Source of the DNA: Temnothorax longispinosus | Taxonomy: Eukaryota; Arthropoda; Insecta; Hymenoptera; Formicidae | DNA length: 64,000 nucleotides | Direction of reading: 5' to 3' | Assembly (NCBI RefSeq): GCF_030848805.1 | Contig: NC_092361.1 | Location: 12,699,444 to 12,763,443, forward strand | In this document: piece by piece, positions 50,405-64,000 of the stretch | How the letters are laid out: each line of letters begins with the position of its first letter | Position numbering within the stretch: position 1 is the stretch's first letter | Translations under genes and position numbers: made by a program | The notes under the pieces: model-generated | Told to the model about the DNA's origin: nothing | Database searches by the model: none | The model's input: only the letters and a program-made list of their open reading frames with translations

Positions 50405-52034
50405 ATGCCGTTGCAAGTTCACGACGTGCAGGTAATTATTCTGGTTGAGATCAAGCGCGGGCGATTTTTTCTCGGAATCATTGCGCGACGACGGAAAAAA
50501 AACTGTCGTGAGGTTATCCCGAGTGAACGTTCGTTCGCATCTCTTTGTCGCTTTGTGATCCCTCTCGATTGAAATACTCCCGCAGAACGTAGAGCCGAAT
50601 GATATTTTTCCTTGTATCTTTTCTACAGCAAAATGTCGTGGAGCCAATGCAGGTTGATGCTCCTACAGAGGATAATGATAATGCTGAGGAAGAACCGTAT
50701 ATAGTAGAAAACCCGACGCTTGTACGTATGAAGATTGATTCAATCTAGAAAATTATTTTATATTTGTTAAGCGTGGGAATTTAGTCTTGTTCCATTCAAT
50801 CTTACTCATACATTACGTTTTCTTTTTATTAGGACTTGGAAGTATATGCCAATAGCTATACCGGGCTTGCAAAACTAAATAGGCTTATATACATTGCTGA
50901 TCATTGTCCGTCGTTACGAATAGAAGCGTTGAAGATGGCAATTACTTATGTGATGACCACGTACAATGTTGGACTTTACATAACGCTGCATAAAAAGCTT
51001 GTGGAAGCTATGGGTTATACCTCTGGATTGCCAGACATAGCGGCGCAGTCAACCTCTCAGGATATGCCAACGATGGATCAGACATGGGTAGAGACTCGGG
51101 CTAAGAAAGCCGCTCTTAAATTAGAGAAGTTTGATACCGATCTAAAAAATTACAAGAGCAACTCTATCAAGGAGAGCATACGAAGAGGTCATGACGATTT
51201 GGGAGATCATTATTTGAATTGTGGTGACCTTGTTCACGCTTTAAAATGTTACTCCAGAGCACGGGATTACTGCACTAGCGGCAAGCACGTTGTGAACATG
51301 TGTTTGAATGTAATCAAAGTTTCCGTTTATCTACAAAACTGGTCTCACGTACTTAGTTATGTCACCAAGGCTGAAAGCACACCAGACTTTCCAGAACTGC
51401 ACGGTAAAGAAAACAACCAGGCGATAGTCACGAAGTTAAAAGTGGCAGCGGGCTTGGCGGAATTGGCAACGAGAAAGTATAAAATGGCCGCAAAACATTT
51501 TTTACAAGCGTCCTTAGATCACTGTGACTGCCCCGAGCTGTTGTCCCCTGGAAACGTGGCTCTTTACGGAGGACTTTGTGCTTTAGCCACTTTCGACAGA
51601 CACGAATTGCAGAAACAAGTTATATTTAGTAGTTCCTTCAAATTATTTCTAGAATTAGAACCTCAACTTCGAGATATAATTTTCAAATTTTACGAATCAA
51701 AATACGCATCCTGTTTGAAGCTGCTCGATGAGATAAAGGATAATATTCTCTTGGACATGTACATAGCACCTCACGTGAACTTATTGTATACACAAATTCG
51801 AAATAGAGCCTTGATACAATACTTTAGTCCTTATCTGAGCGCGGACATGAGACGAATGGCAACCGCATTCAATAGAACTGTATCTGAATTGGAAGACGAG
51901 CTCATGCAACTTATTCTTGACGGTCAGATTCAGGCTCGTATAGATTCGCACAATAAGGTGAGGACTGTTCATTTGATTTACTTATATGTATATATATTTT
52001 TTTGTGGGACATATAAATTTATAAAATAAGAGTA

Positions 52035-52065
<31 letters not shown>

Positions 52066-52524
52066 ATTTATATATATAAACCAATTATAAAAAAAATTTT
52101 ATATATATATATATATATATAACTATGCACAATTGATACAATTGTTGCAGATTTTGTATGCAAAGGACGTCGATCAGCGTAGCACCACCTTTGAAAAGTC
52201 TATGAGCGTTGGAAAGGATTATCAGAGGCGTACCCGTATGTTGATCTTACGAGCCGCGATGTTGAAACAGCAAATTCACGTAAAGGTAAATTACAACTGG
52301 AAAAGCTTTCTTGCGATTACATTTGTTCATCGTTACATATGTATGAAGTATGAACTGTATAAACTTCATCAAGAGATATGTCGTTTGCTTTTATATTTAA
52401 AGGTATCTACTTAAAGTATTCTACTTAGTTTTTTTTTTTACGATAGAGTCCTCAACGCGACAGCACGCAAGGAGGTGAAATGTCAGTAGCACCTGGAAAT
52501 GGCACTTTAGCAGTAAAAAATTGA
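50405..52524 (+). CDS. CSN1: COP9 signalosome complex subunit 1 (CSN1/GPS1)
   Basis: Five exons: 50405-50431, 50629-50721, 50833-51957, 52151-52285 and 52447-52524 (1458 nt, 485 aa; human GPS1 is about the same size). CSN1 is a PCI-domain scaffold subunit of the complex that removes NEDD8 from cullins. The helical-repeat part includes [38 protein letters not shown] and [15 protein letters not shown]. The PCI end has [40 protein letters not shown] and [10 protein letters not shown]. The initiator exon encodes only nine residues (MPLQVHDVQ). Poly(A) signal at 52,905-52,910. Confidence 0.95.
52030..52115. repeat. Two (TA)n tracts in CSN1 intron 3
   Basis: TA runs at about 52,032-52,060 and 52,098-52,120, separated by T/A-rich sequence. 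Confidence 0.8.
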
Positions 52525-53156
52525 AGTCGTACGCACGTCGGCATCCGATTGTGGGAAGAACCAAATTTACATGCATGTCTCTTTCAACTGCCACGTCCAT
52601 CTAGGTATGAAATAAGATTTCACTATACATTCGACATTATGTTATTTCTGCAAAGTCAAAGACCTGTACCTCATTTTCAACGTATAATATATGGCATGTA
52701 TATATATACATATATATTATTGCTACGTTGCGTTGTTTTAAAAGAACAAAGTGACTTTATCTCCAGTATATTGATTATAGAATCATTAAAAAGTGTAACA
52801 TAGACTAACTCTACCCGATTAATTAAACATAATGTGGTCTCTTTTGTAACAAAATTATATCGAGAAACCGTAAATCTTAAGTTCCTCTGTATACAAGCAA
52901 TGTGAATAAACCTAAGATTTTAACATACTCCACTGGAATTAAGAATAATTATAAATAAATTCATTGTATTACAGCTTTATACATATATCTATTATCCTCA
53001 TAAAATACATTTTTATTTTCTCATATTTCTAATCTTCTAATCGAAGAGATAAGATAACTTTTATTTGCGATATTTTGACTTCTTATAGTGATATTTTAGC
53101 ATTTGTTGAAAATTTCTGTTTTCTGTATGTTTCAGTTAAGTATCGAAACTAGAGTA
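52525..53156. other. CSN1 3' UTR and flank
   Basis: AT-rich, with AATAAA at 52,905-52,910. No gene seen. Confidence 0.55.
52905..52910 (+). terminator. Polyadenylation signal of CSN1
   Basis: AATAAA, 381 bp after the stop codon. Confidence 0.5.
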
Positions 53157-53402
53157 AAACACTTTAGATCGCTTTAGTACACTTATAAAATTGTCCGAAA
53201 ACTATCCTTTTCCCTTGACAGTTTAATAAACAGCCATAAAATGAATGTGATACGAAGCCTAGTCTTACAAGCTTATGCACGGGCGCATGCCTAGGCTTTG
53301 TATCATATTCATTTTATAGCTGTTTATTAATTAACTGTCAAAGGAAAAGGATAGTTTTTGAACAATTTTATAAGTGTACTAAAGCGATCTGAAGTGCTTT
53401 TT
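53157..53402. mobile_element. Hairpin MITE, AAAACACTTTAGATCGC ends
   Basis: Arms of about 105 bp with scattered mismatches: AAAACACTTTAGATCGCTTT...ACTATCCTTTTCC...ATAAACAGCC, inverted and ending GCGATCTGAAGTGCTTTTT. The loop contains GGGCGCATGC. Confidence 0.85.
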
Positions 53403-53618
53403 TATCCAAATATTTTTTTATTTGAAAATGGCATGCAAGAATTCTCAGGGTGTCATTTCTCGCCTCTGACATCTCACATGACCGTGGGAGAGCCTTAAGG
53501 ATACTTAGCTGCACTTTAGAAGTGATAGCTGGAACTTATTTAATAGGTTGCTCTGTAAGCAGTAAGAGCGATTCACTAGTATATCAGCATTTCAATAAGA
53601 GCTAGATTCACTAGTTCT
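53403..53618. other. Spacer without recognised feature
   Basis: Unassigned sequence between two hairpin elements. GATTCACTAGT occurs twice. Confidence 0.35.
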
Positions 53619-53964
53619 TTAAGGTGATCCTAAAGCCGTGATCCTAACCGGTTTTTTTCAGTTTTTTTCTTAGCACTAATCTTTTAATTGGCTTTATAGA
53701 AATGCAAAATTCTTGTCTAGAATTAAAGTACGCATCAAAATCTAGGTCATGGTGGTCGAATTTATATCAAAAACGAAAAAAATTAATATTTTTTGTTATA
53801 CGTGACGACCACCACATATAAATTCGACCACCATGACCTAGATTTTGATGCATACTTTAATTCTAGACAAGAATTTTGCATTTCTATAAAGCCAATTAAA
53901 AGATTAGTGCTAAGAAAAAAACTGAAAAAAATCGGCTAGGATCACGGCTTTAGGATCACCTTAA
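53619..53964. mobile_element. TTAA-flanked hairpin MITE (TTAAGGTGATCCTAAAGCC)
   Basis: 346 bp; arms of about 160 bp: AAGGTGATCCTAAAGCCGTG...AGACAAGAATTTTGCATTTC in inverted form, loop around 53,790. TTAA stands at both outer ends. A related right arm is present at 55,730-55,953. Confidence 0.9.
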
Positions 53965-54500
53965 TAACGGTAGATTAAGAAATCTTTCTCTTTTGTCGAG
54001 CTTCAAACTTTTGAAAGGTATGTAAAACTTTGTTTATTTGTAACTGTTTATGCTCGACAGCTCCGATAGGAAAAGATTTATAAAATTATATGACGAAATC
54101 TGGATGAAATTGGGAATGCTACAACTATGTCTCAATCTTTGCAACGATACTAGTAGAAATTTCGACTTTTGTGCAAATATTGATAAAAATGTACACCAAT
54201 TTATTCCTAAATAGTATTTCAACAAGACAGCAACGTTATGATGAATCATCTTAGCGGAATATTTACAAAAAATTGCGAAATAATTGTCAAATATATTTGA
54301 GTTTTATTACGTGTTACTCCTGCATTACATAGCCGGTTCAAAAGCCATTACCGCGTTCCGTGTGCAGGAACATTACATTAGAATCTCTAACTGGAATGAG
54401 TGCTGCTATATAAATCCAAGGTAGACGCGGGTAAGTGAGCGATATGAGAGAGAAGTTCCAAGTTCCTCTCTTCTCCTTGTCTAGCCTACAGCGTAGTTAA
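53965..54500. other. Spacer without recognised feature
   Basis: Open frames are short. Possibly decayed older repeat. A GATATGAGAGAG motif at 54,447 has a rough inverse at about 54,860, hinting at a further outer element. Confidence 0.35.
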
Positions 54501-54763
54501 TAGCGAATTCGGACGCTTGCACTAGTGCACACTGAGTGCGCACTAAGGCTTGTTCTTAATCAATTGTTATATTTACAGATCATCTTAAATACTTATTAGT
54601 CTGTAAAATAATTTGTACAACATCCATATAGATATTACAGATTGTTTTATTGGCTAAAAAGTTTTTAAATGTGTATTTAAGCGACTTTAAATATAAGAAT
54701 TAGATTATAAACAAGCCTTAGTGCGCACTCAGTGTGCACTAGTGCAAGCGCCCGAATTCGCTA
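54501..54763. mobile_element. TIR element with TAA duplication
   Basis: Terminal inverted repeats of about 54 bp: TAGCGAATTCGGACGCTTGC...ACTAAGGCTTGTT, inverted at the right. TAA flanks both ends (54,498-54,500 and 54,764-54,766). About 155 bp of unrelated AT-rich sequence lies between the arms. Confidence 0.85.
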
Positions 54764-54933
54764 TAAGAGTAGGGAGGATGGAGTGGAGATGAAGTACAGG
54801 CCGATCAAGAAGACCAGATAAGGATAGAGCGCTGCTCGAGACACCTTGACATGCTCTCTCTCATATCCCATAGGCAGGCCCAGCGCTCGTTCCAGTTTAT
54901 ATATTTCAGTGATAAACTGCAAACAAAATTATT

Positions 54934-55383
54934 TTAAGGGTCGACAGGAGTAACACTACCGACCTCTGTCGGGTTGCTTAGCTGCGAGTCCGTATTTTAT
55001 TTATTATAAATTTTTTAAAAGCCAAAATGGAAAATCCGGCTCTGTACCAGCTTGCGGCTGATCTTACTGATTAAAACGAGCATAAGTGAAATGAGATTCG
55101 TTAATTAATTTGGCTAAAATTTGGGACAAGCCGTTCCTAAGCAGCTTTGCAGGCTTGCTTAGAGCTGCAAAGCTGCTTAGGAACGGCTTGTCCCAAATTT
55201 TAGCCAAATTAATTAACGAATCTCATTTCACTTATGCTCGTTTTAATCAGTAAGATCAGCCGCAAGCTGGTACAGAGCCGGATTTTCCATTTTGGCTCTT
55301 AAAAAATTTATAATAAATAAAATACGGACTCGCAGCTAAGCAACCCGACAGAGGTCGGTAGTGTTACTCCTGTCGACCCTTAA
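54934..55383. mobile_element. 450-bp TTAA-flanked near-perfect palindrome
   Basis: Arms of about 215 bp: TTAAGGGTCGACAGGAGTAA...CCCAAATTTTAGCC in inverted form, with a loop of about 15 bp around GCAGGCTTGCTTAGAGCTGC. Only occasional mismatches. TTAA at both ends; the right TTAA (55,380-55,383) is shared with the next element. Confidence 0.93.
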
Positions 55384-55953
55384 GGGGATCCTACAGTGAC
55401 TGGCGAACTTCCTCGATGTCGATAATGTCACCTTTCTAATGTCTATATTGTCTATCGTCCTTTTTTCTGTTTTGAACTTGTCATATATCTATATCTGTCC
55501 TTGTCTAACGTAGAGGCATCTGTCTTTGTACATTCGATTATCTGCGCCATCTCTTGACACCACCACACCACGCAATATTGCTTATCCTTTCAACCTGAAT
55601 GTGCTTTTGCACATCCTATAAAAGTTATATCAAAGTAATCTTTTTTCTAGGTTTTCAATCTTAGATCTAATTGCACGATATTGTTCTTAAATGTTGTCCC
55701 TAGGTCATGCCGGTCTAATTTTGTGGATATTTATCGTGGAATTTTTGTACAAAGCAAATATTGTCGTCACGTATACCAAAAATTAACAAAAATATTAATT
55801 TTTTTTCGTTTTCGATATAAATTGACCACCATGACCTAGATTTTGATGCGTACTTTAATTCTAGACAAGAATTTTGCATTTCTATAAAGTCAATTAAAAG
55901 ATTAGTGCTAAGAAAAAAAGCCGGTATTACAGACGGCTTTAGGATCCCCTTAA
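55380..55953. mobile_element. TTAA-flanked element related to 53619-53964
   Basis: The left end TTAAGGGGATCCTA is inverted at the right end (TAGGATCCCCTTAA). The right third (from about 55,795) matches the right arm of the hairpin at 53,619-53,964, including GACCACCATGACCTAGATTT and AGAATTTTGCATTTCTATAA. The interior is unrelated and non-coding. Confidence 0.8.
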
Positions 55954-56329
55954 GAGTCACGGCAGAGAGAAACCTGAGAGAGGCCATCCCGGCATTTTTC
56001 GTCAATTTTTCTGTGTCACATTTTCCGACGCGCCGCCTGAAAAAGTGCGTATCAACACGTCGTTTCGCTCGGTAACCGCACATGGTTTGCGTCCGTGCTA
56101 ATGGTTCGTGTCCGAACTAGCCAGTTAGAGGGGATATGCTGCGGCCGCGGCGCACAGTAGAGCCGTTTGCGCGAATCGCGGAAAAAATTATGTTACTTAT
56201 AAAATATGCAATGAATGATCATAGAACCTTTCAATGTTGACTTATAAAAATTGCAAAAGTGTATATTTATTAAAAATTAATGATATAGGAACAAGTATTT
56301 GATTGAAATTAAATAAAAATTCAATTTAC

Positions 56330-57060
56330 ATTTAATTTACGTATAAGAGCAAAGTAATTCGTGCGTCGATCATCGCTTAAGTCTAAATTTTTTTGATGTG
56401 GTTTACTTCTTAAACTAGTTATTAACGGATCGGATGACACGAGCATCATATGCATAACATCTTCATTTGTAAACAGACGGCTACATTTTCTACTATGATT
56501 AAGTCGATATCGTTTATAGTCCTTAATTATTTCTTGCCTCTTGAGCTTCTTCCGATAATGTCCCAAACAGGTAACGCTGCATTTTCCGAGGCATTTTCTA
56601 TAATTTCCTTACCGTGAAGAAGAATTTTATGAACGGTAATTGGCATAAAGTACCAAGAATATTTTTCAATAAATATTTCCGCTGCCAAATTGTACGCATA
56701 AAAACCGAATTTTTCTGAATTTATTTCTTCACCACAATTAATCGTTTGTAATATTGTGGAAAATCTTCTGATCAATTTCTCGTCAACTCCAGTTATTTCT
56801 GCTGTGATTTTTTGATCAGCAAAAAATCGTCGAGAAGTATTTCCGTCATTAAATGATCCGGAACCTTGTTTAACGATGTCTACCCTCAGTCCAAGTTTAT
56901 TATAAAAAGCGTCTTGTATTCTTTTTTTTGTTTCTTCTTTTTTAACGCGTGTTTCTGGCGTTGTTGACCACTTTGTCTTGAAAGACAAATTGTAGGCAAT
57001 ATGTAATATACATTCCATGAATTTGATTCATGCGTGCAAGGGTGACATTCCTAATTTGAG
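56330..57060 (-). pseudogene. Transposon-associated ORF, left-arm copy (broken)
   Basis: Minus-strand frame with MECILHIAYNLSFK, RVDIVKQGSGSFNDGNTSRR, ITGVDEKLIRRFSTILQT and WYFMPITVHKILLHGKEI. A frameshift after NAALPV puts the continuation (YKRYRLNHSRKCSRLFTNED, VSSDPLITSLR) in another frame. This resembles a protein family seen beside transposons in many arthropods and cnidarians as I recall; its biochemical role is unknown to me. Confidence 0.65.
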
Positions 57061-57229
57061 TGCTTCTTTTCTTTGTTAGACCTTTTATTAATTTCTGTTA
57101 AGTTGTTCATTTGAGATGGTTTGGAACCGCAAATGAACCACGAAGATATATATATATATATATTGCAAAGCAATACAATTTGAATACACAAAAGAAACTG
57201 CTGAAAAAATAAAAAGTGAAAAGCAACGT

Positions 57230-58150
57230 ATGGATGACGAAATTGCTCAATTACGAGAAACAGAAATAGAAAAGTTCGGAACCACATTCAAAATAAATCA
57301 TCAAATGATATTTACGATGATAAACGGTAAGGTAGCTCAAGCTGTAACCCACACGCCTTCATCATCTTCGTGGTTCATTTGCGGTTCCAAACCATCTCAA
57401 ATGAACAACTTAACAGAAATTAATAAAAGGTCTAACAAAGAAAAGAAGCACTCAAATTAGGAATGTCACCCTTGCACGCACGAATCAAATTCATGGAATG
57501 TATATTACATATTGCCTACAATTTGTCTTTCAAGAATAAGTGGTCAACAACGCCAGAAACACGCGTTCAAAAAGAAGAAACAAAAAAAAAAAGAATACAA
57601 AACGCTTTTTATAATAAACTTGGACTGAGGGTAGACATCGTTAAACAAGGTTCCGGATCATCTAATGACGGAAATACTTCTCGACGATTTTTTGCTGATC
57701 CAAAAATCACAGCAGAAATAACTGGAGTTGACGAGGAATTGATCAGAAGATTTTCCACAATATTACAAACGATTAATTGTGGTGAAGAAATAAATTCAGA
57801 AAAATTCGGTTCTTATGCGTACAAGGCAGCGGAAATATATATTTATTGAAAAATATTCTTGGTACTTTATGCCAATTACCGTTCATAAAATTCTTCTTCA
57901 CGGTAAGGAAATTATAGAAAATGCCTCGGAAAATGCAGCGTTACCTGTTGGGACATTATCGGAAGAAGCTCAAGAGGCAAGAAATAAAGACTATAAACGA
58001 TATATTGACTTAATCATAGTAGAAAATGTAGCCGTCTGTTTACAAATGAAGATGTTATGCATATGATGCTCGTGTCATCCGATCCGTTAATAACTATAGT
58101 TTAAGAAGTAAACCACATCAAAAAAATTTAGACTTAAGCGATGAGACGCA
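57230..58150 (+). pseudogene. Transposon-associated ORF, right-arm copy (broken)
   Basis: A longer version of the same ORF on the plus strand. The 5' part lies in the loop (KEKSEKQRMDDE-type coiled coil, AQLRETEIEKFGTTFKINH), then after a frameshift come GMSPLHARIKFMECILHIAY, GSSNDGNTSRRFFADPK and RRFSTILQTINCGEEI. A further frame break at about 57,828 precedes IEKYSWYFMPITVHKILLHG and LSEEAQEARNKDYKRY. The breaks differ from those in the left-arm copy. Confidence 0.65.
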
Positions 58151-58549
58151 AGAATTACTTTGCTCTTATACGTAAATTAAATGTAAATTGAATTTTTATT
58201 TAATTTCAATCAAATACTTGTTCCTATCATTAATTTTTAATAAATATACACTTTTGCAATTTTTATAAGTCAACATTGAAAGGTTCTATGATCATTCATT
58301 GCATATTTCACAAGTAACATAATTTTTTCCGCGATTCGCGCAAACGGCTCCACTGTGCGCCGCGGCCGCAGCATATCCCCTCTTAACTGGCTAGTTCGGA
58401 CACAAACCATTAGCACGGACGCAAACCATGTGCGGTTACCGAGCGAAACGACGTAGTTGAGTTGCACTTTCTCAGGCGGCGCGTCGGAAAATGCGACACA
58501 GAAAAATTGACGAAAAATGCCGGGATGGCCTCTCTCAGGTTTCTCTCTG

Positions 58550-58693
58550 GCGGGGAGCACACACTTCTGCATAACGCATAATACGTAAGCATAAGAAAAC
58601 TGATTGGTCTATTTCTTTATGCACATTTGTATAAACCAATCAATTTTCTTATGCTTACGCATTATGCGTTGTGCAGAAGTGTGTGCTCCCCGC
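58550..58693. mobile_element. Palindrome, GCGGGG-CACACTTCTGC family, copy 2
   Basis: GCGGGGAGCACACACTTCTGC and inner ACGCATAATACGTAAGCATA...AAACTGATTGGTC are inverted at the right, ending GCAGAAGTGTGTGCTCCCCGC. Same family as 49,151-49,305, but the element-internal loop differs. It starts at the base following the 2.6-kb element. Confidence 0.88.
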
Positions 58694-58746
58694 ATTACGA
58701 TAGATGTAGTTGTAGCTTTATGCGGGGACTGCGGGGTCTACAATGG

Positions 58747-58875
58747 CCTAGTTTACACCGATCACTTGACACGCGTATTAAATAGTAAATAACTAGTAAA
58801 TAAGTCTGATTATTGGCTGATCAGTTCAAATATACTATTTGATACGCGTATCAAAAGATCGGTGTAAACTAGGCT
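58747..58875. mobile_element. Nested palindrome 1 (CCTAGTTTACACCGATC ends)
   Basis: CCTAGTTTACACCGATC...ACGCGTATTAAATAGTA and the inverse TACTATTTGATACGCGTATC...GATCGGTGTAAACTAGG. AATGG precedes it and recurs after it (58,876-58,880), a probable 4-5 bp target duplication. Confidence 0.82.
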
Positions 58876-58925
58876 AATGGGAGTCGCAAAGTCGAATCGT
58901 GAGTCGCAAGAATTGATCAATCACA

Positions 58926-59076
58926 TACTACGTTTACGCGAGCATTACTTCTGTAGTAACTTACGATAATTCCTTCGCGTAAACGGGATTTTGTAGTAAC
59001 TTACGATAATTTACTCCGCGTAAACGAGTGATATATCGTAAGTTACTACAGAAGTAACGCTCGCGTAAACGTAGTA
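58926..59076. mobile_element. Nested palindrome 2 (TACTACGTTTACGCGAG ends) with ACA duplication
   Basis: TACTACGTTTACGCGAGCATTACTTCTGTAGTAACTTACGAT is inverted at 59,033-59,076. The centre also holds a direct repeat of TGTAGTAACTTACGATAATT. ACA stands at both sides (58,923-58,925 and 59,077-59,079). Removing the element and one ACA restores the AATCACAGTCGATT seen in sister copies. Confidence 0.88.
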
Positions 59077-59160
59077 ACAGTCGATTATTCTCCTCAAATT
59101 CGATTGTGATTGGTCAATTCTTGCGACTCACGACTTTGCGACTCTCATTGTAGACCCCGC

Positions 59161-59250
59161 ATTACTTTTAGAACCAACCAATTAACGCAGAGTGATGATA
59201 AAATGAACTCAACAGTTTGTGCAACAGTAGTTGTGTCTGCTCAACGCGCC
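59161..59250. mobile_element. Fragment of the GTTCAGCAG-terminal repeat family
   Basis: ACTTTTAGAACCAACCAATTAACGCAGAG and ACAACAGTAGTTGTGTCTGCTCAACGCGCC are inverted relative to the three copies at 20,112-20,440. Confidence 0.7.
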
Positions 59251-62837
<3,587 letters not shown>

Positions 62838-64000
62838 GACGAGGTTCCAGGCAGTGCATGTACTGCCGTTAAGGACATTAAGGACGTTAGGATCGTTAAA
62901 TACCGTTACATACATCTCAAGAGAAAGTTGTGTCGTATCTGAGTTACAGTACTGAAGAAATTGTGTTTAAAAACTTTGTTTTCACACATGCGTGTGATTT
63001 TATAGGTATGGAATCATGGAAATAACACTGTTGATAGTGAATTCTCAACATCTTTCTATTTTTTTTTTTTTTTTATCGTTCATCGAATCGTAAATATCTT
63101 TGGATGTAAATGCAATAAATTATCCGAATACACTATAAAATGTGTCATAATGAAAAAGCTAATTTATTTCGACTGTTTATAACCCTTTCATCTATCCTGG
63201 TATCATAAATTTTACTAAAGATGGTATCATTTATAAATCAGCTCGTTACTCTCTTTCGTTATTAAATACTATAACTACATGGATATTAGATGAGAAGTTT
63301 TACTTGGATATATTACCATAATCAAATAATAAAGGTACACATAATGTGTGATAAATGTAATTATCAATGTAAGTATTCATAAGAGGAATGTATATTGTTA
63401 TAAAAAAATAAATTTCGGGCAAAACAGTTTCATATATTTTATACTTCGTGATATTGTTATAATGAGATCAGTTAACATGTCTTAAATACTTATAACAATA
63501 ATTATCTTATCTACACGTACTTAAAAAAGTAAAACTGACGTTGACGCGAATTAAAAATCTACTCTGAAAACAGATGACGCTTATATATGCTTACAATTCT
63601 GGATAATATAGCATTTTCGAATTGATTAGAATTTTCATTAATGATTATATTAATATCTCTTTTCGAAATTATTTTATATACAGAGTACTTTAAAATTATT
63701 TCGGATATTATTTGCTTGTAAAACATACGGAAATAATAGCCACGTAGCAAACGCCATATGTATCTTTACATAATATACAATTCAACGCGTATAAATATTT
63801 TCGCGTTTAAATATTTTTGATTTGACTCAACCAGGTACAAGTGCTATGCCCTATTAATCAGCATATAATACTAGGTGATTAAAATACTTCCGCAACTTAT
63901 TTGTATAAAACAATTTTTGAGCAACTGAGGTAGAGTATATATATCAAGTAATACATTAAATAGGAATGTAATGGAATGGATCATTTCAATGTAAGCTTTA
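62838..64000. other. SRP54 3' UTR and right-edge intergenic DNA
   Basis: AT-rich, with a long T run at about 63,059-63,074 and AATAAA at 63,114-63,119. Nothing else recognisable to the window end. Confidence 0.5.
63114..63119 (+). terminator. Polyadenylation signal of SRP54
   Basis: AATAAA, 276 bp after the stop codon. Confidence 0.5.

Larger units (their letters stand above)
55963..58549. mobile_element. 2.6-kb inverted-duplication transposable element
   Basis: Left arm 55,963-57,147 and right arm 57,364-58,549 are about 1185 bp each and near-identical reverse complements, from CAGAGAGAAACCTGAGAG at the ends to CTTCGTGGTTCATTTGCGG at the loop. The 216-bp loop (57,148-57,363) holds the 5' part of the ORF carried in the right arm. 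Each arm carries a broken copy of the same protein. The termini abut unrelated elements on both sides. Confidence 0.9.
58731..59160. mobile_element. CCAAT-core palindrome, copy C, interrupted by two other palindromes
   Basis: The outer arms GCGGGGTCTACAATGG...GAGTCGCAAAGTCG and GTGAGTCGCAAGAATTGATC are inverted at 59,077-59,160, ending CATTGTAGACCCCGC. Compared with copies at 19,418 and 19,590, one palindrome is inserted after CTACAATGG and another within AATCACA/GTCGATT. The outer family sequence resumes exactly after each. Confidence 0.87.

Noticed and set aside
48347..55383. Large palindromes as assembly fold-back artefacts
   Set aside because: Arms differ by scattered substitutions and some ends carry target duplications, which simple fold-back errors would not give. 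Not fully excluded without long reads.

Overview
The window is eukaryotic nuclear DNA from an insect, most likely a hymenopteran and plausibly an ant. Its genes are AT-rich and split by short GT-AG introns. Their products are insect orthologues of conserved eukaryotic proteins, and the intergenic and intronic space is full of small DNA transposons. The species call is inference; the exon models come from reading frames, splice signals and known protein families. There is no bacterial-style gene organisation, CRISPR array or rRNA, and I saw no tRNA.

Layout, left to right. (1) 0.4-1.3 kb: last exons of a MEP-1-like C2H2 zinc-finger gene (+). (2) 4.3-6.0 kb: eIF3 subunit i (-). (3) 6.9-13.1 kb: the eIF2alpha kinase GCN2 (+), divergent from eIF3i across an 867-bp shared promoter region. 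(4) 14.2-15.8 kb: a six-exon aldo-keto reductase (+), convergent with (5) MCM5 (-, 15.9-19.0 kb). (6) 21.2-23.9 kb: WDR37 (+), whose stop codon lies 37 bp from that of (7) ARV1 (-, 24.0-24.9 kb). (8) 27.4-32.1 kb: a second aldo-keto reductase (+) with transposon-filled introns. (9) 34.3-39.0 kb: adenylosuccinate synthetase (-). (10) 42.7-44.3 kb: a small Msx/NK-like homeobox gene (+). (11) 50.4-52.5 kb: COP9 signalosome subunit 1 (+). (12) 59.7-62.8 kb: SRP54 (+). All except the left-edge gene give complete conceptual CDSs whose exon lengths sum to the size expected for the family: eIF3i 326 aa, GCN2 1621 aa, MCM5 732 aa, WDR37 511 aa, ARV1 242 aa, adenylosuccinate synthetase 454 aa, CSN1 485 aa, SRP54 506 aa. 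The genes are mostly housekeeping functions (translation and its stress control, replication licensing, purine synthesis, protein targeting, cullin regulation) and form no operon-like pathway.

The unusual content lies between the genes. More than 20 near-perfect palindromes (hairpin-type MITEs) of 60-450 bp occur, concentrated just upstream of housekeeping genes: eIF3i/GCN2, MCM5/WDR37, CSN1 and SRP54. Many otherwise different palindromes carry the same inverted CCAAT-type core (GACCAATC...GATTGGTC). Target-site duplications sort some of them: TTAA-flanked (piggyBac-like), GGCC-terminal with a 3-bp A/T duplication (Harbinger-like), and a 5-bp CTTGG case. At 58.7-59.2 kb one palindrome contains two other palindromes, and its uninterrupted relatives at 19.4-19.7 kb serve as paralogous empty sites. 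A 2.6-kb element at 56.0-58.5 kb carries two head-to-head, differently broken copies of one ORF. A TIR element downstream of the homeobox gene carries repeated TCAAGGTCA nuclear-receptor sites. My main speculative reading is that palindromic elements have been spreading CCAAT boxes through promoter regions here; this needs expression and binding data.
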